Positions 1 through 7,546 of a DNA stretch of 64,000 nt are shown piece by piece; within the stretch, counting starts at the first letter, position 1; each line of letters starts with the position of its first letter. The stretch comes from DATFQI01 sp963831105 (GTDB taxonomy: Bacteria > Actinomycetota > Thermoleophilia > Solirubrobacterales > Solirubrobacteraceae). Under the pieces are notes generated by a model. The model did not search any database. It was not told the DNA's origin and saw nothing but the letters and a program-made list of their open reading frames with translations. The position numbers and the translations under genes are program-made. The stretch spans positions 1 to 64,000 of the forward strand of contig CAWHOS010000012.1 of the NCBI GenBank assembly GCA_963831105.1, written 5' to 3'.

Positions 1-210
1 TCGCCTTGAGGTCGGCGCCCGCGCAGAACGCCTGCCCGCCGGCGCCGGTGAGCACGAGCACGCGCGCGCCGTCGTCGGCGCAGAACGCCTCGAAGCCCTC
101 CAGCAGAGCCGCGGCCGTCGCGCCGTCGACCGCGTTGCGGCGCTCCGGGCGGTCGATCGTGAGCAGCGCCGCGGCCCCGCGGCGCTCGTAAGAACGCCGA
201 CCGCACCCAC
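1..210 (-). CDS. Enoyl-CoA hydratase/isomerase family protein, 5' part only (runs off window)
   Basis: Only the N-terminal ~63 residues lie in the window. The minus-strand reading gives LTIDRPERRNAV followed by a helix and then VLVLTGAGGQAFCAGADLKA, which is the crotonase-fold start with the oxyanion-hole segment (AFCAGADLK). Such enzymes hydrate or isomerise acyl-CoA thioesters in fatty acid or amino acid breakdown; the substrate cannot be told from this fragment. No ATG/GTG is in frame with the conserved region: the nearest GTG codons (210 and 206) are out of frame, so a one-base insertion near 190 is likely, as in many other genes here. The gene follows the small membrane protein gene with its stop at 218, so the two are probably co-transcribed. 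Confidence 0.75.
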   Translation of the reverse strand, partial: MGAVGVLTSAAGPRRCSRSTARSAATRSTARRPRLCWRASRRSAPTTARACSCSPAPAGRRSARAPTSRR

Positions 211-217
211 CCAGTCG

Positions 218-497
218 CTACCAGCCGCCGCGCTGGTCGGCGCGGGCCTGGCGGGCCTTGGCGGCCGCCTTGCGGCGGTCCTTCCGCTTGTCCAGCGTGG
301 CACTGGAGCAGGCTCATCGTGAAGATGAACAGCGGGAAGAACGCGATCAGGATGAAGCCCGCGTTGGTGATGACCTTGTCGTTGGTCTCGCCCCACAGCC
401 CCTCGCCGCCGTCGTGACCCTCCGAGGCCAGCGCGACCGGCGCGGTCAGGGCGAGCAGGGTGAGCGTGAGCAGGGCGGTCTGCAGGGTTCTCCGCAT
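218..497 (-). CDS. Small secreted/membrane protein, unknown function (frameshifted)
   Basis: Not recognised as a named family. The start at 497 gives an N-terminal signal-like hydrophobic segment (LLTLTLLALTAPVALA, ending near residue 24), a short acidic/glycine linker (SEGHDGGEGLWGETND) and a second strongly hydrophobic segment (AGFILIAFFPLFIFTMSLL). A basic tail (TLDKRKDRRKAAAKARQARADQRGGW) follows only after allowing one extra base near 302; without the correction the tail reads nonsense and misses the stop at 218-220. Product about 92 residues, probably one or two membrane spans with a Lys/Arg-rich cytoplasmic end. It is transcribed divergently from the ABC-F gene from a shared palindromic promoter at 505-520. 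Confidence 0.6.
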
Positions 498-504
498 CGC
501 CGCG

Positions 505-520
505 GAGGATACCTATCCTC
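505..520. promoter_or_regulatory. Symmetrical bidirectional -10 promoter, both sides leaderless
   Basis: GAGGATACCTATCCTC is a perfect inverted repeat (7 bp arms, 2 bp centre). Read on the plus strand TATCCT (514-519) is a -10-like box 8 nt before the ABC-F ATG at 528. Read on the minus strand TATCCT (511-506) is 8 nt before the small membrane protein ATG at 497. Both transcripts would start at or next to their start codons, so neither gene would have a Shine-Dalgarno leader. Confidence 0.5.
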
Positions 521-527
521 GACTCGA

Positions 528-2422
528 ATGGCCGTCCTCATCGCCTCCGACCTCGCCAAGGACATGGCGGGGGTGCCGCTGCTGCGCGGCGTCTCGTTCC
601 GGCTGGAGCGCCGGGACCGGCTGACCCTGTCCGGGCGCAACGGCTCGGGCAAGACGACGCTGCTGCGGATGCTCGCCGGCGAGACCACGGTCGACGGCGG
701 CGAGCTCAACCTCGCCAAGGACGTCCGCGTGGCGCTGCACGACCAGCGGCCGCCGCGGGAGCGCGACCTGTCAGCCTGCGCGACTACGTGCTCGGCGGCT
801 GCAAGGACCTGCTCGCGCTCGAGCAGCGCCTCGGCGAGCTCGAGCACAGCGATGGCCGAGGGCGACACCTCGCCCGCCACGCTCGAGGCCTACTCGACCG
901 CGCAGGGCGCGGCTCGAGCACGCCGGCGGCTACAACTGGCGCGAGGGCGTCAACGCGACGCTGCACGGCCTCGGCTTCCGCGACGAGCACCTCGACCGCT
1001 CTCTGAGCACGTTCTCGGGCGGCGAGCTGACGCGCGCCTCGCTGGCCCGCGCGCTGGCCGGCGACCCCGACCTGCTGCTGCTCGACGAGCCGACCAACCA
1101 TCTCGACATCGAGTCGCTGGAGTGGCTGGAGTCGCACCTGCAGACGCTCGACGCCGCCGTCGTGCTCGTGGCGCACGACCGCTGGTTCCTCGAGGCGGTC
1201 GGCACCTCGGTGCTCGAGCTCGAGGGCGGCCGCGCGCGCTTCTTCAAGGGCACCTGGCACGCGTGGCGCAAGGAGCAGGCGGCGCGCGAGCTCGCGCTCG
1301 GCCGCGCGATCGAGAAGCAGGAGGCCGAGATCGCCCGGCTCGAGCGCTTCGTCGACCCGGTTCCGCGCGGGCACGCGCGCCGAGCAGGCGCAGTCGCGCC
1401 AGAAGCGGCTCGACAAGATGGACAAGATCGAGCGCGACCCGCGCGACGGCAAGGGGCTCGGGCTTCGCCTTCAAGCCGCCCGAGCGCTCCGGTCGCGTGA
1501 TCTTCGAGGTCGAGGACGGCACGCTGAAGATCGGCGAGCGGACGCTGCTCGAGCGACTTCGAGCTGTGGCTCGAGCGCGGCGAGCACGTCTCGCTGATCG
1601 GGCCCAACGGGACCGGCAAGACGACGCTGATCCACACGCTGACCGGCGAGCACGAGCTCGCCTCCGGCAAGCTGCGCCGGGGCCACAACGTCAAGCTCGG
1701 CCTGCTCTCCCAGCATGCGGACGAGCTCGGCGCCAAGGGCGCGCGCACCGTGCTGGAGGCCGCGCAGCGCTCGACGGGCCTCAAGCCCAACGAGGCGCGC
1801 GTCGCTGCTCGGGCGCTTCCTGTTCTCCGGCGAGGCGGCCGAGAAGCCGCTCGACGGGCTCTCGGGCGGCGAGCGGCGGCGGCTGTCGCTGGCGATCCTG
1901 GTGCACTCCGGCGCCAACGTGCTCGTGCTCGACGAGCCCACCAACCACCTGGACCTCGAGAGCCGCGAGGCGCTCGAGGCCGCGCTGCAGTCGTTCCCGG
2001 GCTCGCTGCTGCTGATCTCCCACGACCGCGCGCTGCTCGACGCGGTCGGCACGCGCACCATCGCGGTCGAGGACGGCACGCTGCACTCCTACGTCGGCGG
2101 CTGGCCCGAGTACCTGCGCGTGCGCGAGGAGCGCGCGGAGGCCGAGCGCACCGCCAAGCGCACCAAGCCCGCCAAGGCCGCGGCGCCGAAGCCGGAGCCG
2201 GCGAAGGCGGCGGCGCCGTCGAAGAACCAGCAGCGCCAGGCCAAGAAGATCGAGGCGGAGATCGAGGCCGCCGAGGCCGCGCTCGCAGCGCTCGAGGAGG
2301 AGCTCGCGGATCCCTCCTCGTGGAACGACCCGCGCACCGCCGCGAAGTCGACCAAGCGCCACGAGAAGGCGAAGAAGCAGCTGCAGGAGCTCTACGCCGA
2401 GTGGGAGGCCGTGGCCTCCTAG
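528..2422 (+). CDS. ABC-F family ATPase (Uup-like), interrupted by about seven single-base shifts
   Basis: Soluble duplicated ATPase without membrane segments; ABC-F proteins act on the ribosome E site and relieve stalled translation or give antibiotic protection. Visible in order: first Walker A (GRNGSGKTT, ~640), signature LSTFSGGELTRASLARAL (~1003), Walker B LLLLDEPTNHLDIESLEW, a charged linker, second Walker A (GPNGTGKTT, ~1610), second signature LSGGERRRLS, second Walker B VLVLDEPTNHLDLESREA, then a Lys/Ala/Pro-rich stretch and a C-terminal coiled coil (KKIEAEIEAAEAALAALEEE) like that of Uup. Frame changes are needed near 770, 855, 905, 1365, 1460, 1555 and 1803; six read as one inserted base and one as a lost base. 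All motifs are intact, so sequence error is likelier than a pseudogene. The stop shares CTAG with the convergent Lrp gene. Confidence 0.85.
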
Positions 2423-2871
2423 AGCGGCAGCGGCCCGGGCGCCTTCACCGTCCGCAGCGCGAAGTTCGAGCGCACGTCGGCGACGTTGGGGAGCTTCAGC
2501 AGCGTCTCGAACATCACCCGCTCGTAGTGGGCGAGGTCGGCGACGGCGACCTCGAGCAGGAAGTCGGCCGAGCCCGAGACGATGTGCGCGGCGACGATCT
2601 CCGGCGTCGCGTTGACCGCCTTGCTGATGGCGGCGGCGCTGCGGTCGGAGTGCCCGTCGACCTTGAGCTCGACGAACACCGTCATCGGGATCCCGAGCTT
2701 CTGGCGGTCGAGCACCGCGCGGTAGCCGGCGATCACGCCGTCCTGCTCGAGCGCGCGCATGCGGCGCAGGCACGGCGAGGGGGAGAGGTGCAGCCGCTCG
2801 GCCAGCGCGGCGTTGGAGATCCGCCCCTCCTCCTGGAGCACGGCAAGCATCTTCCTGTCAGTGGCGTCCAT
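2419..2871 (-). CDS. Lrp/AsnC family transcriptional regulator
   Basis: About 150 residues with the family layout: an N-terminal helix-turn-helix (MDATDRKMLAVLQEEGRI then LAERLHLSPSPCLRRMRALE) and a C-terminal RAM/AsnC ligand-binding domain (VFVELKVDGHS...ADFLLEVAVADLAHYERVMFE). The start at 2871 is preferred because MDATDRK matches usual family starts; an in-frame ATG at 2883 would add four residues. The gene is divergent from an amino-acid exporter starting at 2945, with 73 bp between, so it probably senses an amino acid and controls that exporter and itself; this is inferred from the arrangement. Its TAG stop overlaps that of the ABC-F gene. Confidence 0.88.
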   Translation of the reverse strand: MDATDRKMLAVLQEEGRISNAALAERLHLSPSPCLRRMRALEQDGVIAGYRAVLDRQKLGIPMTVFVELKVDGHSDRSAAAISKAVNATPEIVAAHIVSGSADFLLEVAVADLAHYERVMFETLLKLPNVADVRSNFALRTVKAPGPLPL

Positions 2872-2944
2872 GGGGCAGATCATTGCGCACCGATGGTCTG
2901 CAGGGGCAGGAAAGAGCACCACGTGCCCCCGGATCGGCGGGACC

Positions 2945-4225
2945 ATGTCGTGGATGCTCTCGACCCGCTCAGCCACCGCCCTCTACGTCGGCGCCGTGCT
3001 CGGGCCCGGCGTCCTGATCCTTCCCTCGCTCGCCGCCGAGGCCGCCGGGCCGGCGTCCGTGCTCGCCTGGGCCGGCCTGCTCGCCCTGTCGGTGCCGCTG
3101 GCGATCGCGTTCGCCGTGCTCGGCGTCCGCCACCCCGAGGCCGGCGGCACCGCCGCCTACTCGCGCGCCGCCTTCGGCCGCCGCGCGGGCACGGTCACGG
3201 GCTGGTGGTTCCTCGCCGGCGTCGTCCTCGGCGCGCCCGCCGTGGCGATGGTCGGCGGGTTCTACGTCGCCGAGCTGCTCGGCGCGGGCCGCGAGGCGGC
3301 CGTGGTCGCCGCCGCGGGGATGATCGCCGCGGTCGTCGCGGCCAACGCCCGCGGCGTCCACGCGACCGCGCGGCTCCAGCTCGGGCTCGCCGGGGTGCTC
3401 GCGGCGCTGCTGCTCGTCGCGGTCGTGAGCGCGCTGCCCGAGAGCCGCGCGGAGCACTGGACCCCGTTCGCGCCGCACGGCTGGGGCTCCGTCGGCACCG
3501 CCGCGAGCCTGCTGATGCTGTCGTTCATCGGCTGGGAGGCCGTGTCCCATCTCGCGGGCGAGCTGCGCGACCCCGCGCGCCAGCTCCCGCGGGCGATCTT
3601 CGGCGCGCTCGCGATCGTCGTCGTGCTCTACCTCGGGCTCGCGGTCGCCACGATCGGCGTGCTCGGCACCTCCGCGCCGGGCGACGTCCCGCTCGCCGAC
3701 CTGATGGCCGCCGGACTCGGCTCCGTGGGCCGCAGCGTGACGGCCGGCTTGGCCGTGCTGCTGACGATGGGGGCGATGAACGCCTACGTCGCGGCGGCGG
3801 TCCAGCTCGCGGGCGCGCTGGCCGAGGAGGGCTCGGCGCCGCGCGCGCTGGGGCGCCCGAAGGTGGCGCTCTCCGGGATCGCGGCCGTCGGCGCCGTGCT
3901 GCTCGTGCCGCTCGGGTTCGACGTCGTGGGCGTCGACGGGCTCGTGCGGGCGTGCAGTGCCGCGTTCGTGGCGGTGTATGTGGCCGCTACGGCCGCCGGT
4001 GTGCGGTTGCTCGACGGTGCCGCGCGGTTGGCCGCCGGGGTTGCGTTCGTCGCGGTCGCCGTGGTGTTCGCGTTCAGTGGCGTGTACGTGGCCATCCCGG
4101 CCGTGGTGGCGCTCGTCGCGCTGACGGCAACGGCGCTGGGTAGGGAGCGTGGGGAGCGCGCGCAATCGCGCTCTCGTCGCCCGTTCTGCACCGACGTCCC
4201 GCTCAGGCCCCGTAGTGAGGCCTGA
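2945..4225 (+). CDS. APC-superfamily amino acid permease, YjeH-like exporter
   Basis: Integral membrane protein of 426 residues with about 11-12 hydrophobic segments. The start GAVLGPGVLILPSLAAEAAGPASVLAWA matches the discontinuous first helix of APC transporters, and the YjeH group (methionine/branched-chain amino acid efflux) has the same beginning and the AFAVLGVRHPEAGGTAAYSRAAFG pattern. Divergence from an Lrp regulator supports amino acid export. ATG 2945 (MSWMLSTRSA) is chosen because it leads directly into the first membrane segment; upstream in-frame codons overlap the Lrp promoter. Oddity: the last ~35 codons (from about 4121) lie inside a dispersed repeat element, giving a basic, non-membrane tail (GRERGERAQSRSRRPF) that looks foreign to the family. 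Confidence 0.85.
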   Translation: MSWMLSTRSATALYVGAVLGPGVLILPSLAAEAAGPASVLAWAGLLALSVPLAIAFAVLGVRHPEAGGTAAYSRAAFGRRAGTVTGWWFLAGVVLGAPAVAMVGGFYVAELLGAGREAAVVAAAGMIAAVVAANARGVHATARLQLGLAGVLAALLLVAVVSALPESRAEHWTPFAPHGWGSVGTAASLLMLSFIGWEAVSHLAGELRDPARQLPRAIFGALAIVVVLYLGLAVATIGVLGTSAPGDVPLADLMAAGLGSVGRSVTAGLAVLLTMGAMNAYVAAAVQLAGALAEEGSAPRALGRPKVALSGIAAVGAVLLVPLGFDVVGVDGLVRACSAAFVAVYVAATAAGVRLLDGAARLAAGVAFVAVAVVFAFSGVYVAIPAVVALVALTATALGRERGERAQSRSRRPFCTDVPLRPRSEA

Positions 4226-4283
4226 GAGGGATCTCGACGCGGTCGGTCCCGCCTACTCCCCCACCGAGAGCCGTTGACCTGAC
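4121..4283. repeat. Dispersed palindromic element, copy 1 (overlaps permease 3' end)
   Basis: The left arm (4121-4147) reads CTGACGGCAACGGCG then CTGGGTAGGGAG and matches the left end of the copy at 63790 over 28 positions with two mismatches and one gap. The centre is a perfect hairpin CTCAGGCC / GGCCTGAG (4202-4209 and 4219-4226, loop 9) over the permease stop codon. The right arm (about 4249-4283) is a diverged inverted copy (CCGTTGACCTGACGC) that ends just before the GDPD stop. It may also terminate both convergent genes. Confidence 0.6.
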
Positions 4284-4284
4284 G

Positions 4285-5151
4285 CTAGGCGCGACGCCCG
4301 CGGCCTACGGCAGCCACGGCCGCGCCGGGGTCGTCGGCGAACACCCCGTCGACGCCGAGCGCGAGGAACGTGTCCAGCTCCGCGTCGCCGTCGAGGCCGG
4401 CCGGCGTGAACGCCGGCTCCGGCCGGAAGGTCCACGGGTGCACGAGCAGCCCGGCAGCGTGAGCCTCCGCCACGAGCGTGGTCGGCTCGCCCAGGCGGCC
4501 GTCGCCGTCTCGTGGGATCAGCTGGTCCTTGTGCGGGCCGATCGCATCCGCGTAGGTCGCGATCTCGGCGATGTCGGGGGGCGGCCCCGCCGTGAGGCGC
4601 ACGAGCGGATGCGTGCCGCGCAGCTCGCGCAGGTTGGCGGCCTCGAAGGACTGGATGAAGACCGGTCCGCCGAAGCCCTCGAGCGCCGCCAGCAGCGGGG
4701 GCTCGAGCGGCAGGCCGAGCGAGGCGAAGTGGGTCGGGTGCTTCGTCTCGGGGTAGACGCCGACGCCCGCGCTCGCGGCCAGCGCCACGACCTCCTCGAG
4801 CGTGGGGATCCCGAAGCGGCCGTCGTGCGTGGTCCCGCGCAGCTCGGGCAGCCGCTCGCGCGCCCGCAGGGTGCGCAGCTCCTCGAGCGTGAAGTCCTCC
4901 GTGAACCAGCCCTCGAGGCGCTTCCCGTCGAGGAGCTTCGCCGTCCGGCGGCCGGCGAACTCCGGCCGCGACGCCACGTCGGTGGTGCCGGAGATCTCGT
5001 TGTCGTGGCGGGCGACGAGCCGCCCGTCGCGCGTCGCGACCACGTCTGGCTCGATGAAGTCGGCGCCGAGCTCGATCGCCAGCTCGTAGGCGGCGAGCGT
5101 GTGCTCGGGGCGGTGGGCGGACGCGCCGCGGTGGGCGATCACGATCGGCAT
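4285..5151 (-). CDS. Glycerophosphodiester phosphodiesterase (GDPD family)
   Basis: Hydrolyses glycerophosphodiesters to glycerol-3-phosphate and an alcohol, a way to scavenge phosphorus and glycerol from phospholipids. 288 residues, full length. The TIM-barrel signature is clear: IAHRGASAHRPEHTLAAYELAIELGAD (catalytic His-Arg-Gly...Glu), then FIEPDVVATRDGRLVARHD with the metal-binding Glu-x-Asp and the second catalytic His, and the closing ALGVDGVFADDP. No signal peptide, so probably cytoplasmic. It is divergent from a winged-helix regulator across an array of four 11-bp repeats resembling PHO boxes and sits beside the pst operon, so phosphate control is likely. Confidence 0.9.
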   Translation of the reverse strand: MPIVIAHRGASAHRPEHTLAAYELAIELGADFIEPDVVATRDGRLVARHDNEISGTTDVASRPEFAGRRTAKLLDGKRLEGWFTEDFTLEELRTLRARERLPELRGTTHDGRFGIPTLEEVVALAASAGVGVYPETKHPTHFASLGLPLEPPLLAALEGFGGPVFIQSFEAANLRELRGTHPLVRLTAGPPPDIAEIATYADAIGPHKDQLIPRDGDGRLGEPTTLVAEAHAAGLLVHPWTFRPEPAFTPAGLDGDAELDTFLALGVDGVFADDPGAAVAAVGRGRRA

Positions 5152-5155
5152 GGCC

Positions 5156-5199
5156 GTTCACAACATCAGAACAGGCGGTTCACGGGTCCGTAACCGGTT
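5156..5199. promoter_or_regulatory. Array of four 11-bp direct repeats, PHO-box-like
   Basis: Successive 11-mers GTTCACAACAT, CAGAACAGGCG, GTTCACGGGTC and CGTAACCGGTT share AC at positions 5-6, and two of them begin GTTCAC. Actinobacterial PhoP binds 11-bp direct repeats containing GTTCA(C). The array fills the gap between the GDPD start (5151) and the winged-helix regulator start (5230), so it could serve both. The repeats are seen; PhoP-type binding is inferred. Confidence 0.55.
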
Positions 5200-5229
5200 C
5201 GCGCGGCTCCGGCGGAAAGCTGCGCCGCG

Positions 5230-5592
5230 ATGCAGACGAGCACCGGCACCGGCGAGGTGATCAGGGCGGGGGAGCTGGAGATCCGGCCCTCCGAGTACCT
5301 CGCGCTGGCCGGCGGCCGGGCGCTGACGCTCTCGCTCAAGCAGCTCGAGCTGCTCGCCGCCCTGGCGCGCCGCGAGGGCCGGATCGTCCGCAGGGAGGAG
5401 CTCTACGAGACGGTGTGGGGCGCCCCGATGCGGGCCGACGAGCGCTCCGTGGACGTCTACGTCCACAAGCTGCGCTCCAAGCTCGCCGAGGCCCTCCCCG
5501 GGTGGACGTTCATCCACACGCACTTCGGGTTCGGCTACCGGTTCCAGCCGGAGCGTTCACACGTCTTTCACAAGACGGCCACAGGTCGGTAA
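5230..5592 (+). CDS. Stand-alone OmpR/PhoB-type winged-helix regulator (no receiver domain)
   Basis: 120 residues forming only the effector domain of an OmpR/PhoB response regulator: a four-strand start (LEIRPSEYLALAGGRALTLS), the recognition-helix region (LLAALARREGRIVRREELYETVWG), DERSVDVYVHKLRSKL and the C-terminal hairpin FIHTHFGFGYRFQPE. The phospho-acceptor receiver domain is missing and no start codon upstream could encode it. It lies directly before pstS and is bracketed by two 11-bp repeat arrays, one before its start and one covering its last codons, which suggests it binds these arrays and regulates itself and the phosphate operon. Its closest relative in the window is the C-terminal half of the regulator at 10167-10952. 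Confidence 0.8.
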   Translation: MQTSTGTGEVIRAGELEIRPSEYLALAGGRALTLSLKQLELLAALARREGRIVRREELYETVWGAPMRADERSVDVYVHKLRSKLAEALPGWTFIHTHFGFGYRFQPERSHVFHKTATGR

Positions 5593-5598
5593 CAGGAG
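5555..5598 (+). promoter_or_regulatory. Second array of four 11-bp direct repeats upstream of pstS (PHO-box-like)
   Basis: Tandem 11-mers GTTCACACGTC, TTTCACAAGAC, GGCCACAGGTC and GGTAACAGGAG share ACA at positions 5-7 and G at position 9 in all four units. The array starts within the last codons of the winged-helix gene and ends 54 bp before the pstS ATG. It matches the architecture of the array at 5156-5199 and is the best candidate operator for pstSCAB-phoU. Confidence 0.6.
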
Positions 5599-5652
5599 TG
5601 GGGCTCGCTCTTGCGAGCCTCGCTCTCGACTAATCAGGAAGAAGAGGGAACG

Positions 5653-6627
5653 ATGACAATTTCCAAGACGCTCCTGCCGGCGCTCGCGCTGGCACTGGCG
5701 CTCGGCGTCGCCGCGTGCGGCGGCTCCGATGACGAGGGCACGGCCTCCGGCAGCAGCGGCGGTGGCGGCGGCGGGGACCTGTCGGGCAAGATCGCGATCG
5801 ACGGCTCCTCCACGGTCGCCCCGTTCGCGCAGGCGGCCGCCGAGCTGTTCAACGAGGAGAACCCCGACGTGCAGATCACGGTCGGCACCTCCGGCACCGG
5901 CGGCGGCTTCGAGAAGTTCTGCGCCGGCGAGACCGACATCTCCGACGCCTCGCGCCCGATCAAGGACGACGAGGAGGTCCCGGTCTGCGAGAAGGGCGGC
6001 GTCTCCTACGGCGAGGTCCAGATCGCCAACGACGGCATCGCGGTCGTGACCAACAAGGCGCTCGCCGTCGACTGCCTCACCACCGACGAGCTCAAGCAGG
6101 TCTGGAACAAGGGCTCGAAGGTCAAGAGCCTCTCCGAGGTCAACCCCGACCTGCCGGACACGGAGCTCTCGCTCTACGGCCCGGGCACCGACTCCGGCAC
6201 GTTCGACTTCTTCACCGACGAGATCAACGGCGAGGAGGGCGTGACCCGCGAGGACTACGAGCCCTCCGAGGACGACAACCAGCTCGTCACGGGCGTCGAG
6301 GGTGACGACGGCGGCCTCGGCTACTTCGGCTTCTCCTACTACGAGGGCGCGCAGGACCAGCTCAACCTGGTCGGCGTGGACGCCGGCGACGGCTGCGTGA
6401 AGCCGAGCGCCGAGACGATCCAGGACGGCTCCTACAAGCCGCTCTCGCGCCCGCTGTTCATGTACCCGAGCTCGAAGGCGATCGCCCGCCCCGAGGTCAA
6501 GGCGTTCATGGAGTTCGTGATCGCCAACCAGGCCGACATCGCGGAGGCGGCCAAGATCGTGCCGCTGACGGACGAGCAGGCCGGCAAGGCCAAGTCGGAC
6601 CTCCAGTCCGCGGAGCAGGGCTCCTAG
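5653..6627 (+). CDS. pstS: Phosphate ABC transporter, substrate-binding lipoprotein PstS
   Basis: Binds phosphate outside the membrane and delivers it to PstCA. 324 residues; the N-terminus is a lipoprotein signal with the lipobox around Cys22 (GVAAC), followed by a Ser/Gly-rich linker. PstS phosphate-binding loops are present: DGSSTVAPF, SGTGGGFEKF, DISDASRPIK and GPGTDSGTFDFF. ATG 5653 is chosen because it starts the signal peptide and is preceded by the purine-rich GAAGAAGAGGGA; an upstream in-frame codon at 5611 would add a non-signal tail. First gene of pstSCAB-phoU, with a PHO-box-like array just upstream. PstC starts one base after the stop. Confidence 0.96.
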   Translation: MTISKTLLPALALALALGVAACGGSDDEGTASGSSGGGGGGDLSGKIAIDGSSTVAPFAQAAAELFNEENPDVQITVGTSGTGGGFEKFCAGETDISDASRPIKDDEEVPVCEKGGVSYGEVQIANDGIAVVTNKALAVDCLTTDELKQVWNKGSKVKSLSEVNPDLPDTELSLYGPGTDSGTFDFFTDEINGEEGVTREDYEPSEDDNQLVTGVEGDDGGLGYFGFSYYEGAQDQLNLVGVDAGDGCVKPSAETIQDGSYKPLSRPLFMYPSSKAIARPEVKAFMEFVIANQADIAEAAKIVPLTDEQAGKAKSDLQSAEQGS

Positions 6628-6628
6628 C

Positions 6629-7546
6629 GTGACCTCGCTCGCGTACACCCGTACGCGCCGCAGCGTCGGCGAGCAGGCCGTGAGGTACGGCCTGTTCGCC
6701 GCCGCGGCGGTCTCGATCCTCACGACCGTGCTGATCGTGCTCTCGCTGCTGCGGGAGACGATCGCGTTCTTCGGCGACGTGCCGATCGGGGACTTCCTCT
6801 TCGGCACCAAGTGGACGCCGCTGCTGGGCGGCGACCAGCAGTCCTTCGGCGTGATCCCGCTGTTGACGGGCACGCTCTACCTGACCGCGATCGGCCTCGT
6901 CGTCGCGATCCCGCTCGGCCTGCTGGCCGCGATCTACCTGGCCGAGTACGCCCCGCCGCGGGTGCGCAAGGTCGTCAAGCCCGTGCTCGAGCTGCTGGCC
7001 GGCGTCCCGACGATCGTCTTCGGCTACTTCGCCCTCGTCTTCTTCACCCCCGAGGTCCTGCGCGGCGTCTTCGGGGTCGAGGTCAACCAGTTCAACGCGC
7101 TCTCGGCCGGGGTCATCCTCGGCCTGCTCGTGCTGCCGACGATCGCGTCGGTGGCCGAGGACGCGCTGACCGCCGTCCCCGCCTCGCTGCGCGAGGGCGC
7201 GTTCGGCCTCGGCGCGAGCAAGCTGCAGGTCTCGCTGCGCGTCGTCTTCCCGGCCGCGCTGTCGGGCGTCGTCGCGGCGCTCATCCTCGGCGCCTCGCGC
7301 GCCGTCGGCGAGACCGTGATCATCCTCGTCGCCGGCGGCCAGGTCGCCCGGCTCGGGCTCGACCCGACGGTCGGCTACCAGTCGATGGCGGCGTTCATCG
7401 CGGCCACCTCGCGCGGGGACATCCCGACGGGCTCGATCAAGTACGAGACGATCTTCGTCGTCGGCATGGCGCTGTTCGTCATGACGCTGGCGCTCAACGC
7501 GATCTCGATCCGGCTCGTCAACCGCTATCGCCAGGTCTACGAGTGA
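6629..7546 (+). CDS. pstC: Phosphate ABC transporter permease PstC
   Basis: Membrane subunit of the high-affinity phosphate importer, 305 residues with six predicted membrane segments. The family features are the N-terminal hydrophobic segment, the TLYLTAIGLVVAIPLGLLAAIYLAEYA segment and the permease cytoplasmic loop (LREGAFGLGASKLQVSLRVVFPAALSGVVAALILGASRAVGET) that contacts PstB. GTG start at 6629, directly after the pstS stop; the start of pstA overlaps its stop by GTGA, indicating translational coupling. Confidence 0.95.
   Translation: MTSLAYTRTRRSVGEQAVRYGLFAAAAVSILTTVLIVLSLLRETIAFFGDVPIGDFLFGTKWTPLLGGDQQSFGVIPLLTGTLYLTAIGLVVAIPLGLLAAIYLAEYAPPRVRKVVKPVLELLAGVPTIVFGYFALVFFTPEVLRGVFGVEVNQFNALSAGVILGLLVLPTIASVAEDALTAVPASLREGAFGLGASKLQVSLRVVFPAALSGVVAALILGASRAVGETVIILVAGGQVARLGLDPTVGYQSMAAFIAATSRGDIPTGSIKYETIFVVGMALFVMTLALNAISIRLVNRYRQVYE

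Noticed and set aside
258..2015. Single 585-codon protein covering the ABC-F region
   Set aside because: It is a chance frame that contains only pieces of the ABC-F protein between frame breaks.
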